Assembly: GCF_910591885.1 (NCBI RefSeq)
Contig: NC_063277.1
Coordinates: forward strand, 18,433,664-18,497,663
Reading direction: 5' to 3'
Source: Bombus terrestris
Taxonomy: Eukaryota; Arthropoda; Insecta; Hymenoptera; Apidae
Length of the DNA stretch: 64,000 nucleotides
The translations under genes and the position numbers were made by a program. Below, piece by piece: positions 12,691 to 24,180 of the stretch (position 1 is the stretch's first letter; each line of letters opens with the position of its first letter). The notes below the pieces were generated by a model. The model was not told the DNA's origin. It saw nothing but the letters and a program-made list of their open reading frames with translations, and made no database searches.

Positions 12691-13004
12691 TACAGTAACG
12701 TGCAAAAGTCTTAAGCTACCTAGCGATCGGAAATATTCCATTTTTACAAATAATCTTTATTATTTGCCAAAAAATGTATAATATAAGAATTATTGATAAT
12801 CTGCTCAAAAATATCGATTAAAAGACAATTATACTCTATTTATCGAAGTATCTTTAAAGATACGACAAAGGCAAGTTATACAGAAACGAGCAACACCACG
12901 AAGGAAATATCTAAGGATTCGGTTCCATATAACGACAGATGAAAACGTGTATTTCTGAAAAATACGATTAGTTAGAGCTTGGAAAACTTTTGCACGATAC
13001 TGTA
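12691..13004. mobile_element. Miniature Tc1/mariner-type element (MITE), 310 bp with TA duplication
   Basis: The element body runs from 12693 to 13002 and is bounded on both sides by TA (12691-12692 and 13003-13004), the target duplication typical of the Tc1/mariner (IS630) superfamily. The left end reads CAGTAACGTGCAAAAGTCTT and the reverse complement of the right end reads CAGTATCGTGCAAAAGTTTT, so 18 of 20 positions match. Weaker matching (AAGCT) continues inward on both sides. The interior is AT-rich, holds a perfect 16-base palindrome (GTATCTTTAAAGATAC, about 12848-12863) and has no open frame that could be a transposase. It is therefore non-autonomous: a MITE or an internal-deletion derivative that would have needed a transposase from elsewhere. 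The intact ends and target duplication suggest a moderately young insertion. Confidence 0.88.
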
Positions 13005-13410
13005 GGAGAGTAGGAGCGACAGCTCCCGTGGCACAGAAGCAAAGGGAAAGAGGGCGAACGCATCCAAAACAGGGATTTCGGCGAAATCCTCGGACACGGT
13101 TGACTGAGTAAAATATCCTTCATTGCTATTCCCAGGGTTTCGAGGACTCGACAGCCTCCATAGAGAAGGACAAATCCTGCACGGCGACGGATTCTCGGCT
13201 GCTACGAGAAGGATGAAACAGACGTGTTCGCGATGTCCTCGTCGCGAGAATCGAAGGGGAAAGAGGATAGACGGAGGAGGACTCTCACGGTGACCGAGAA
13301 AGAAGGGAAGACACAGGAAAGGTCCTGCATTGCGACAACTAATGAACCGTCTTGGAACGGACCCCCGAAGTCCCGTGAGACGTGACGGCGCAATGCAGTC
13401 GCAAGTAGCA
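13005..13410. other. Noncoding, no gene seen
   Basis: Mixed, fairly purine-rich sequence. Two long overlapping minus-strand frames (up to 182 codons) cross it, but they are Arg/Ser-rich, draw on the CGACG repeats downstream and show no domain. Confidence 0.4.
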
Positions 13411-13487
13411 GCGCCGACGACGCGACGTCTTCGTCGACGACGAGCATGGCTATGGCTATGGCTACGACGCGACGCGGCGCGACGCCT
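13411..13487. repeat. GC-rich CGACG-type block with three ATGGCT units
   Basis: Runs of CGACG and GCGACG surround an exact three-fold ATGGCT hexamer repeat at 13446-13463. The frames it opens encode Arg- or Val/Ala/Asp-rich runs, as simple repeats do. It may be a local CpG-rich element. Confidence 0.6.
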
Positions 13488-14303
13488 GGTTGACTTTTTG
13501 CTCTCATCATCCCACGCCACCCTTCCAATTTCTCTCCACAGTCCGATCCTATCTTTCGATTCCTCTGACGTGTCCTTTTTTTTTCTCTACCTTATTTCCT
13601 TAAGGCATCTTCTTTCTCTTATAAAATCTTGTTTGAATTTTCTTCTTGGCTGACCATCGAACGGACCTTCTCCTGCGTCTTCCTTTCCTTCTCTATCTCC
13701 TACTCCCTTTTTCTAACAAACTCGTTCTTTCCACCTGTTTTTGTCTTTTTTTCTTCTAGTTTTTTCTTCGCGGGGGTCTGAAACTTGATTTTTCTTCGTT
13801 TCTCGTGTTTTCCCTCTCATCCCAGTCACGCATGACTGGAATTTGAACAAGATCAGAGAAACAAGATTTTTTGGATCCCTGGAGAACAAAAGAGGAAATT
13901 TTTACGTTGGGTCGGATGACACGCAATAAGTTCCGTCTTTCAATGTTTCCATAATGCAACGACAAACGACCGGGAAACCCATTATAAAATGCAAAGCGCC
14001 ACGTCGTTGCCGTCTTTGTCGCTCCCTATCGTTGAAGACACGTAGTTAATGCATTATGCTCTTGGAATATGTAGTAATAATATGATATATTATTGTTGTC
14101 CTGTTTCTCGGGAAACTTATATACACAGTGGTGTTTCTAGGTCGATCTAGTCGCTAAGTATTCCCTGTTATTACCTGATTTAAAATTAAAATTCTTATAG
14201 ATACTACCGTATTATGAAATTTAACGAAACCGATCTACGATAACATGCAGCAGAATGATGTCAAATCTTTTCACGATCACGAATCGATATATCTTTGGTG
14301 ATT
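13488..14303. other. Pyrimidine-rich then AT-rich noncoding DNA
   Basis: 13550-13760 is strongly pyrimidine-rich on the plus strand (CTT/TCC-type). 13990-14300 is AT-rich. No gene or RNA is seen. Confidence 0.5.
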
Positions 14304-14378
14304 CTCATAAATCACCGATATCGAATGACACTGTCGTAAATGAGCCACAAAAGCGAAAACCGACAGCCTGTGGTAAGT
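14304..14378 (-). repeat. Dispersed repeat family 1, copy B
   Basis: Partner of 85-159 (55 of 75 identical, no gaps). On the minus strand this copy lies in an open frame running from 14507 down to 14277 (76 codons) with no stop. The frame contains a hydrophobic stretch followed by a polar Gln-Cys-His segment. I do not recognise the protein. Gap-free conservation of the frame between the copies, with an in-frame stop beside copy A, fits old duplicates that once were coding, such as a mobile-element or multigene-family exon. Chance preservation over 25 codons cannot be ruled out. Confidence 0.5.
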
Positions 14379-17300
14379 CTTACCGTGTATAATGACAAAT
14401 AATATTCTCCACGTATCAAAACACCAGTCAAATCTTCTATCGTGTTCGGAGTAAACAACAACAACATGCGTTAGGATCGCCAACGTAAAATTCGTAATTT
14501 TTTTCATCCGATTATAATAATTCGAGCATCCACCATAATTTTAGACTTCGCTCTCGTTAAGGTGGATCTTCGCGTTGCGAAGAAGAGAGCGTGTTTCCTA
14601 GCGCGCCCCAAGGTAACAAACAATATTCAAATTATTTTGAAATTTATGTCCCCGCTTGGAGCCGTAGATTTTTCAGTAATGAAGAGAAAAGGAAGTAAAA
14701 CGAGGAAGAGTAGGTTGAGAACGGGGGTAGGTGGCACGAGAAGGGAAGTTAGGTCTGGCACGCCGTTAACGGACCGGGAAACAAGCCGAGGACCCTAACT
14801 TTCGTTACCGCGTGTTGTTGAGAATTTATTATTCCAGGTACGGAAAAGGGTGATTCTTGTGTAACCCACGTCCACTTTAACGCAATTACCGCCTCCGTTG
14901 CTTCGCGAAGGGTGAAAGGGCCTTCGAAACGAAATTCTTTCTCGGTTTCTTCGTTGCTGTATTTTTCGCTTCGTTTCGATGATTCGATCGTCAGAGTCTA
15001 CGTATCGACCAAATCGGCAGTATTTCGAACAACTGGAGTAAGTGGAGAAAGAAATATAAAAACAAACGAGAAAATTTTTATAAACGCGCGACTAAGATTC
15101 GAAGCAATATAGTCAGCAAACGATGGCGAGCGAGAAGATTGATAAAACGTTGTTAAAAGGTATCTAGAACTGGAATAAGTACGATAAGTTGAGATCAAGC
15201 AATCAATAACTAATCTCATAATTGCGCGCGCTTCAGCTTCGATCCTATACATTAAAAATCTTTTCCAATACCAAACCGTCTTTGCACCATGAAAATTTGA
15301 TAACACGCTCTTTCCCATATATCGATAATCCTACGTATCAATTATGTATTCGAAAGAGAATGGCCAGTAGCGTAGGTCGATGTTTCTCGGAAACATCGAA
15401 AATTCCTGCGGACAACAAGCTCCTGGACAAGACGGAATATCAAATTTACGGAGAACTTGGTCGAATATTGTTCGACCGAGGATTTGTGCATGAACGAACA
15501 CGACCAGTCTGTTTGCCGACTCCTTTCCCTGGCCAACGGGCGACATTTTGCCGAAACGAACAGAACGAAATAACGAAGGAAAGAATCTCGTGACAAGACA
15601 AAGGGGAAAAGCGAATCGTTGCTGGAATAAAGGCGTGAAAAGAAGAAATGGGCGTGAAGCAGCAGAAGACGTCGACGAGATAGCTTTCAAGGAGGAGAAT
15701 TAACTCACGATTATTCGTTCTAAACCTCTGCCGAGAAGGAGAAAAGGATAATGAGGATGTACTGGCGTGCAGGGCAGACTTTTTTCTCTTTTAAATAACC
15801 GAAGTGAAAATAATGTCGTACAAGTAGGGATAGAATGATTTTCGAGAAAAATATTCGATATCAAAAAGATATCTGTTGCATCAGTCAGTTGCACGGAAAT
15901 TCTTTTCACTCTTAGTTTTAGAAAATATAAATTTTAACAAAATATAAGTATCTTTCCGTTCTAAATACTAGTTCCTGACTAATTTTTTATCGTTTCCGTT
16001 ATATTTCTTTTTGTTTGCGGTATAGCAGAGGAGTGGAGCACACGGGGAACCGCTGTTTACAGAAACTTTTTTGTCGTCTCGGTGGCTTTAGTATACCCTG
16101 AAAGTTTTTCATTAAAATCGAAAGCACTCTGTTTACGGTAAGACCTGCCCTAATGTCCAGCTGCTTACGCCAACTTTTTTAGACCAACTAGTTGTACGGT
16201 TTCTCGTTGACAAAAGTTACTTTCTCTAAATTCGATAAAAACGTTTCAGGCACGAGTAATATTCGGATACGAGTACTTTTCACATCCGTTAAATAATGCA
16301 GATAATCTTCTTCGTTTTAACTTGGCAGACGGAGCAGTTCTAAGTTTAACATTCTGCGACACCGGCCTCGCTACAGCAAACTAAATTGTAACTAACTCGA
16401 CACGAACGAAACGACTTCCTGAATAATGAAGATACATTTCTCGAAACAAATGAAATCGAGTTTGTTGCAGGTGCTGGTCTTCAAGCACGTACATATACGT
16501 GGATATCCATCGCGAACGTTCATCGTTTTATAATATGTACAATATATCAAAAACACGATGATAATCTTGCGCTGTAAATTTACGCTGCAAACGACACGTA
16601 GTTTACACCACAGTTTACGGGATGAAACTATCCTTTCATGCTTGTCCGACGTACAATTTCTATGTATAGACCATGCGTATGTAATTGGAACCGATACCGG
16701 TCAAGATGTAATATATTCGTAACGTAATAAATCTCTTTCGTCTTTGGCAATTTTCGGAGAAAATGTAAAGAGAAAAAAGAGAACGAAAAAGAAATAAACG
16801 CGAGAGAAGCGCTGCCACTGCAACAGTCAAATATCGAAGTCAAATAGAAGACAAAGTTCGCCGGGAAATGATAGATACAGGCTTGTTGGATCGGATATAT
16901 GAAAAGAGCACGTGGAACGTAGAAAGGACGGAGAATAGAGAGTCGGAGCAGAAGGAGAGTGATGGATGCTAAATTCGACCACCTACGAGAACCGAACAAG
17001 AAACAGGGGTCGAAGCGGTACGGAAAATGTATGTTTTTCGCGAAAGACAGAGAGACTCCGGTTTCTCCGTTACTGCTGCCGTTGCATCGCGCCGTGGCTA
17101 TATGGCGGCCAGGCCGTTTCACGCTACGTTTACCATTTTATTTTATTTCGAAAGATATATATTTTCAGATTTTATTGCTCGTCTCGCGCGCTACACCCGA
17201 AATACGCTCCAGGTCCTCGTGAACCTAAGGATTTATTAAAATTTTATACCGTTCCGTATTTACGAGCCAGATTATGTAAAATCGGACCAAGCTGAATAGA

Positions 17301-17936
17301 AGCTACGATCCAAGGTTGCTTTCGTCCTCGGGAATAGAAGAGTATCGGTTGATGGCCGTATCGAAAAATTTGCAGAGCTTATTCTTAATCGCACAGGTTA
17401 ATGGCGAATTGTTGTGAATTTCTAGCAGTATCGGAGTTTCCATTTACAAATGGGTAAGGTAAAACTTCCAGTTGGAAATTTTTGCGACAGTGGTCAACGT
17501 TGCGTGGTATTAAAAGATGCAAAATATATTTATATTAACAAATACGATCAGTCATCCAAACTCGGGACCTTTCGCGATACATTAGCTATTACGTGTGCGC
17601 GTACGCGTGTAGAACATAAAGCGATCCTACGTGAACCACACCGCCTTACTCAAAAATCTACCTTATCCGCTGAAAACCGCTCACATTTCTAATTACCAGT
17701 CAATTAGAGCAAAATTTCGGGTAACATCCTTGCGATTCGTTTCTCCACAGATCCAGCTAACAGGACGTGGAAAGACTTGGACTAATTTCCATGGAACGGT
17801 TACAGAAGTTGGCGAATATCGTCGGACCGTCTTACTTTTTCGTTAATATTAATTTCGTGGAGACAGCGTACGCCCGTGCACCAGGAGCGGAGGCGAGTAA
17901 TAAAGTAAATTCATTTCCATTTCTCTAGGAGCAAGT
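14379..17936. other. Noncoding, no gene seen
   Basis: It holds several open frames of 100-165 codons (for example minus strand 17122-16628 and plus strand 15222-15593). None has a recognisable domain, and most overlap another frame of similar length on the other strand. There is an acceptor-like pyrimidine tract ending CACAG near 17751, but no exon is supported downstream. Confidence 0.4.
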
Positions 17937-18064
17937 ACGAAGGGAGAAAGAGAAATAGAGAGCGTGTAAGAGAAGGGGAGAAGGAGATAAAGATAGAGAT
18001 AGAGAGAGAGAGGGAGAGGGGGAGAGAGAGAGAGAGAGAGGGACAGACAGACAGACAGACACAC
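17937..18064. repeat. Compound (GA)n / (GACA)n microsatellite
   Basis: An irregular purine tract grades into (GA)n near 18000-18041 and then into about five GACA units (18042-18064). The minus strand reads as Ser/Leu/Pro-rich frames, which are artefacts of the repeat. Confidence 0.9.
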
Positions 18065-20953
18065 GGGAAGGGAGAGACCAACCGGCAATGCGGTACCGAA
18101 GTTCCGTAGCAGCCAACCAACCCCGTGACAACCCCCTCTGCATCGCTTTATTATCTCGAAAGCTATTTCGCCGGCTGCCTACTCGCTAATAGGATTGTCA
18201 CTCGCGTGCCTTTTGCCAGGCCAAGGGCGGATAGTTCCAATTCTCGGTATCGCTATCGTCGGTCGAAGATATTCCAACGCCGCGTTCGTACCTCGTTACC
18301 TCTCCTGCCGCCACCGCAAACACCATGCGAAAATAAAAGATGAGAGATACGGAGCCAGAGAATAAAATTTACTCGCGGTCGTGACAGAGAGTCCATGTGT
18401 AACACGGTTTGCATGAAGAGTATCGTTCGTGTATCGCGTCCATCGAGAAATATATTCCTTGGATCAGTTTTTCGTTAAATTTGTTTTTGAATCGTAAAGG
18501 TGAATGGTCAAACGTTTTTGATGGAGATAAAGGTGGAATCGACGTGGTGGATTTGTCGAATTTCGGAGGAATTTCTGATTGCTACCCACATAGATAAACA
18601 CAAATTCGACATTGGCCATAAAACACCTAACTAAATTCTAAAACTTCTGAAAAATCCTCTACCATACTACCTTGTTCGATCAAGTCCCTACGGCGGAAAT
18701 CGTCCGAAGGACGAGTTCTGTCCCAAGACAGAAAAGAAAAGGAAAGAGAAGAGAATTTGCATTCATCGAGCAGCAACAGGGTCGGACTCGCTGCGATTCG
18801 AGGGAAAAAAAAGTGGAGCAGAAAGGACATAAGGCGAGGGCGATCTCGAAGGCAATCTTAACGATCTCTCGAATAATTCTGCCTGCCTCCCCCCCACCCC
18901 CCACCCCTCGCTCCTACGTTGGCCGTAAATTAACGCCACGTGGACGGTGTGTCGAACGAGGTGACGTCGGTAGAATTCGACGCACGATTTCGAAAGTTCT
19001 TCGATGGCTCAATTTCGTCAACGCCGACAAAAAAACGACTCGCCCCCTCGTTGGTTCGCTTTCCTCTTCTTTTCCTCGTGGGTGAAGTTTCCGTCTCTGC
19101 GAGGGCAGAAGATCCGAATCCGGGTTAATGTCACCGAGGTGGAAGAAAAAATTGCCAGCGATTCACGAACGTGCTGTAGACTCTAATATGTTTCGTGTAT
19201 CCCACTTTACCACTTGCTGTCTCTCCCCAAAGTCCCTTCTCTTTTTCCTTCTTTCTTTTGCGTCAAATGGCGAAGGAGAAAGACAACAAGAGCAAGTAGA
19301 GAAAGAAGGAGCGACAGGAGCGGAGGGAAGAGACGTAGAGGGTGGTTCGTCCGCCATGGTACTCGAACCCAATCCCACTTTCATAAGTTTTCCCAAGTTT
19401 TGCGGCAGCTAGTGCCGTCTAATAGCCGGCGTACCGTCTCTTCCTTCGCTTTCCTCCCCTCCTATCTTCTTTCCATCCTTACAAGCCGCGCTCTATCTGT
19501 TCCACCTTCTCTCCAGGCCACCATCGCTTCTTTTTTCCTTCTTCGGTTTTCCTATCGCAAAAGTTCGCGGCTGCTCTCCGACGAGGCTGCCTCGGAGACT
19601 TTTCAACGGTCCACGACGTAATTCACCGCGAATATCCCCGCAGACGTTCATGGAAATTGCGAGCAAGGAGAGCTAGCAGCAGAGGCGAACCAAGAGGAAT
19701 CGCCGTACTGTTCGCTGCTGGATCTTCCTAGAATCCGACAAATCGACCGTGTCCTTCCGTTACGAGCTATTTTTCTTTTCTAGTCCCGTTTCACGATCGA
19801 CGTCGAACCAGCGAACACACAACAACGATCCGGTTACGGTAAAAGGCGATTATACGGGACACGCGATTTAGGGGTGTAAACAGTTGGAATAAACGATTCT
19901 AAGACTCATTTATAGGGGTTGTATTTAAATAAATAGCAGAGCCGTGTTTATACCCATCTTTATACTTTTATACATTTTACACTGCTTAAAAACAAATATG
20001 AAATTTCATTTCGTCGTGTTCGAAATATTGTATGTAAAATTATTCCACTGCTTTCATCGTTAATTGACCATTATAAATCTAGACTGTCTCGTCATAAACC
20101 AATACCCTTTGCTTGTCGTATTCACGCACACGCTAATGCATAGGATGCTATGCTGCCCTGGAGGATAGTTAGAAAAAAAAAACGAGTCTCGCGAAGACAG
20201 TTCTCGAAGGATTTGTGACAAACGACGCCTCGATCGACGTTATATTGAAATCTTAAGGGACGGTTATATTCTCTTAGATCGGCAGACACCATATGGTACA
20301 CGGCAGGAGGATACGTCATTACCGCTGGGACGTCGGGACATCGAGGAAGAAAACTGATACAAACGTGCTCTCCGCATCCCTCCAACACCATGGAATTGAT
20401 AAAGTTCTCCCAGTTTTTCGCCGCTACCTAAACTTCCCTAAACGGTAACTCGAAATTACGGACGCGTAACTTCCGGCCCCGTGATTCGATAAAAATTGTT
20501 TCGAACAGCAAGACAGAGATAAATAAGGGTTATCGACAACCAATTTCGGAACGTCCGGCCAACGAAAGCTGTGGCCCGTTTCATGGAAATTTAATGGCCG
20601 TCGCGCTCGAAAAATTCTACGAATGAAACTTAGTGGTTTCTTTTCTGTGTTAGGAAACAAGTGTAGCTTTTATTTTTGTATAAGTGACGTAATGTAATAT
20701 TCGCCCCGAAACTTTACAAAATAAATTAAGTACGCGTTCGAGAAACACGTTTAATTAATTTTCTACTACTCCTTCTTATTATGTGTAGTTAGTTATAATG
20801 TTTTATTAAAGATAAAAACCTTACATCAAAACATTTTTTTCTGTTATCCATCTAGCTATTTTTCTTCTTCGTCTCTCTTACTGCTTTCTTACAACTTAAT
20901 CTATTTTTTTTTTTTTGCATACTTTACTTTCTTATTACTATACGATTTCTAAG
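18065..20953. other. Noncoding, no gene seen
   Basis: 18660-19600 alternates between purine- and pyrimidine-rich pieces and contains a C-run (about 18888-18907). The overlapping open frames here are Arg/Ser/Lys-rich with no domain. 19860-20120 is AT-rich. A T-run of about 13 lies near 20906-20918. Confidence 0.45.
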
Positions 20954-20998
20954 TCAACTATGGGTTAATCAACTATGGGTTGGCCAAATATGGGTCAA
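20954..20998. repeat. 15-bp minisatellite, three units
   Basis: Units TCAACTATGGGTTAA (20954), TCAACTATGGGTTGG (20969) and CCAAATATGGGTCAA (20984) follow each other without spacing. The core TATGGGT is identical in all three. Confidence 0.85.
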
Positions 20999-23900
20999 AC
21001 AAACAGAAAACATTATTCTCTCTCCTCTCTTTCTATTATGCTTTCGAAAATGTATGCAAATTTATGATTGAACCCGATGTAAAATATTTTGTGGTGCGCA
21101 TATATGTAGATAAATACCGGCTTCTTGAAAATTCTCTTTCTTTCCAGTTATAATCCTAAAATCAAGCTATGCGCCAGAGATAAAAGTAAGAAGGTTCAGT
21201 TGGAACTTTAAATCCGAGAAAATCAGCACTGGAACGTTTGATCGAAGAAAAGCAGTAATTGCGTTGAACTTAATTATGTTTCATATCAACTTTCTCTGTT
21301 CACGAGCATCGTCGTGAATGTATTTAACCCCTTACAGCTAGGTCAGACTTTACATCTCGTACAAAGTACGTGGTTATACGCAATAAATTTATCGTATTAA
21401 TCCAGATACGATATCATCGTTAATGAAGGATGTTCCGATATTCCTCGGATGCCAAATTTATGCTTCCAGAAACTTTTATCACCTGTTCCGAATTTAAACT
21501 TCTATACAAAAATCTTGGGAATAATCTGATAATTCGAAACAATCGATAACGAAATTTCAAAGTTTCTCCCATAAATCTTCTTAACGCCAAGTATCTAATT
21601 TGTAACGTCAAAAACTTAATATATCTAATTATACGCTGTAACAACTTAGAGCCGATTTTATTTACAGAGTGCAATAAGATACACGAGCGGCAAATGTTTC
21701 GATCTGCTCGAGTATCGTTTCCCTGAACGAGACACGATTTCGTGGATCGTACCACTGTTCACGTTTGTGAACAATTTCCATATTGAAAACGATTTAAAGA
21801 TTAAAAGGGGAATACCGTGGACGGAACACGCAACGCAAACACAGCTTGTTTCTCCATCCAAGTAAAAAGTATACACAACCGAATGAAAATATTGTTGATT
21901 AAATATTGGCGCAATCGCGAAATACTGCCTGTCTATATTATTATTCGTACGTATGGAACGGTACGGGATGATACGATGGAATTTACAATTATCGATAGCT
22001 CGGAGAAGCTTCGAAGTTATCGCGTTAATTCGTTATGCATTATGGATTTCCGATAATATAGGTTTTCAAGATGAAAAATCAAATTAGAATCATCGCAGCT
22101 GTGATGTATAATAATTAGACACGTTATATGCTGCTCTAATAGATAAAAGAGTGATTAGCAGCGAATTGCGAAAAAGTTCTTTTTCATCGTGACAACGGTC
22201 GATCAAGCGCACCAACAACAACTAGAGAAACAAATTTACCAATTTTATTGTATTCAACGATACGATTGCGAATGGTACAAGGTTTTAAAACTTGTAGATC
22301 TATCGTTTATAAATTAAATCGAAGGCGAATCGCGTCTGTAATATCTTACAGAGAAAATATAAACGGAGAAATCGTAATTTACTGTGGCAAAAACAAGTTC
22401 TCCTCTTTAATACGATATTGTAAAAAGCAGAGTAGCGATAATTATAACAACGAATGGAGATGTGACATTAAATTCAAACGTCGTATTCCACAATCAAATT
22501 TTCAATTGCTTTCGTGATCACTTTTCACGCGTACTGCAGCTACATATACGCGTAGGTACTGATCGAATCTTTCGATATCATCGTTCAGTTGGAATACGCA
22601 ACTATATCTAGCAAGCGTTTGAGCTTGCAAATAAAGTGTCCACTTCAGTTGGCGAACGATCAATTTCACGAACTCTATGACAAGCTCCGCTAAGCGTTCA
22701 TTTAACGAGAGAGATCCGTAGTCGATTCATCATCGACATTATCGTTGCCGTTTCAGTCGTTGGGGCTTTCACCGTGAAGGGCTCGGTTCATTTTTTAAAA
22801 ATAAAGCCCTGACGACGAGGATCTAGGGCTCTTTTTCACTCTTACCGCTCTTCTTCCCGATCACCTTTCTATTAGGCGCGCGATAAATCGACCAGTCATT
22901 CGGTCGGCCGCTAAGTCCAAAAAACTCCGCGTCGAGAGAGGATTATGAAGCCGTCGATCAGTAACTAAAGAAGATTAAGTGGCTCGAACGCGGTTTGTAA
23001 GTCTCTCTCTTCCTGTGTAGCCTCTTAGTACATCCTCTCGAACCTTATCCACGCTTCCGTAAGGACCGAGGAAACGCGCTAACTCGATAAAAAATGAGTC
23101 CCCTACGATCTCTCCTGGATCTACGTTGGATTATCCGAATTACAGCGAAACGAATGTTTTTCTCCATTCGATTGATACTTGACACTGAATTCATATCGCG
23201 AACAGATATCGAGTCCAAATAGAATTTAAACGATTCGTTTTAAGTACTTCAAACGCTTTGAATACAAGTTATTACGCGATACACCGAATTTGATAACTTG
23301 AACTAAGTAAATGTCTCTTGGACACTGCTGTAACAAGCCACGTGTTGTAACGTAGCGACTTAATCTTCCGTGATTAACGATTAACGTGCGCACAACTTGG
23401 AAACATCCGATGTACGAAGAGAACGATAATTACTGCTTAGTTCGTTAGGACGTAATAGTCAACTTAGAGTGTCACTTGTTACAATTTTAGAAGAAAATAA
23501 AACTGGAAGCAAGAGGAATTTATACATCGTTTGATTTTTAAAAGAACCATAATAGTAAGTAGAACAACGAAGATCTTTTTAAATTCAATCTTTTTCAAAC
23601 ACTCTAATCTAAGAACCTGACCTAATTTTCTGTAACAAATCGCCAAAGTAATCTTTCTCGACAATCTGGGATTGCATTCTACTCGACCAAGTTTTAAAAG
23701 TAGAACTAAATACTAAGTGATGAATCGATTCGACCTATTAATTTCCACCGCGTAGATGAATATTAGACGAAGACGGAAAGATAACAGCACGTCGGAGATT
23801 AAACGATTTTCTGCGCATGTAAATTTGATTATACGGAAATATACTCCGCGGAAACAAAATTGCTCGTCGATCTTCTTCTCTGATCATTCGGTAGAGATAC

Positions 23901-24139
23901 GAGATTTTGTATTTTTATAATAGATACAAATTCGAAACCGTCTTGTATAATTTAAATTTCAAAACCGCGATTCGACCTATTCGCTATGACAGTTTACGAT
24001 TAGTTTACAAATAATTTTTTTCATCCTGATATACAAATCTTAATAATTGAACGAACGAATGAATTTATTGTTCGACTTACCAACTATGTTCTATTCGAAG
24101 TTACCAAGTATATTCTAAGATCACGTTTCATCAGAAATC
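20999..24139. other. Noncoding, no gene seen
   Basis: AT-rich with scattered short frames, none recognisable. Nothing else stands out on inspection. Confidence 0.5.
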
Positions 24140-24180
24140 ACTTACCTGAAACAACAAAAATAATAAAATGAGAATTAGTT
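24140..24180 (-). promoter_or_regulatory. Candidate recursive splice site (zero-length exon), minus strand
   Basis: Read on the minus strand, a branch-point-like CTAAT (24178-24174) is followed by the pyrimidine-rich TTTTATTATTTTTGTTG. A perfect TTTCAG acceptor ending at 24146 comes next and abuts a perfect GTAAGT donor (24145-24140). An acceptor fused to a strong donor is the defining layout of recursive (ratchet) splice sites known from long Drosophila introns, where the zero-length exon is spliced away stepwise. If real, the window lies in a long intron of a minus-strand gene. Chance formation in 128 kb of scanned strand is possible, so this is an inference. Confidence 0.45.

Noticed and set aside
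12972..13520. Minus-strand 182-codon frame, the longest in the window
   Set aside because: Arg/Ser-rich, overlaps a second long frame on the same strand, and extends into the end of the miniature transposon and the CGACG repeat.
15222..15593. Plus-strand 123-codon frame containing Arg-Pro-Val-Cys-Leu-Pro, as in chymotrypsin-like serine proteases
   Set aside because: The Asp-Ile-Ala-Leu-Leu segment expected just before it is missing, no His or Ser catalytic motif is near, and the rest does not fit the family. A chance motif.
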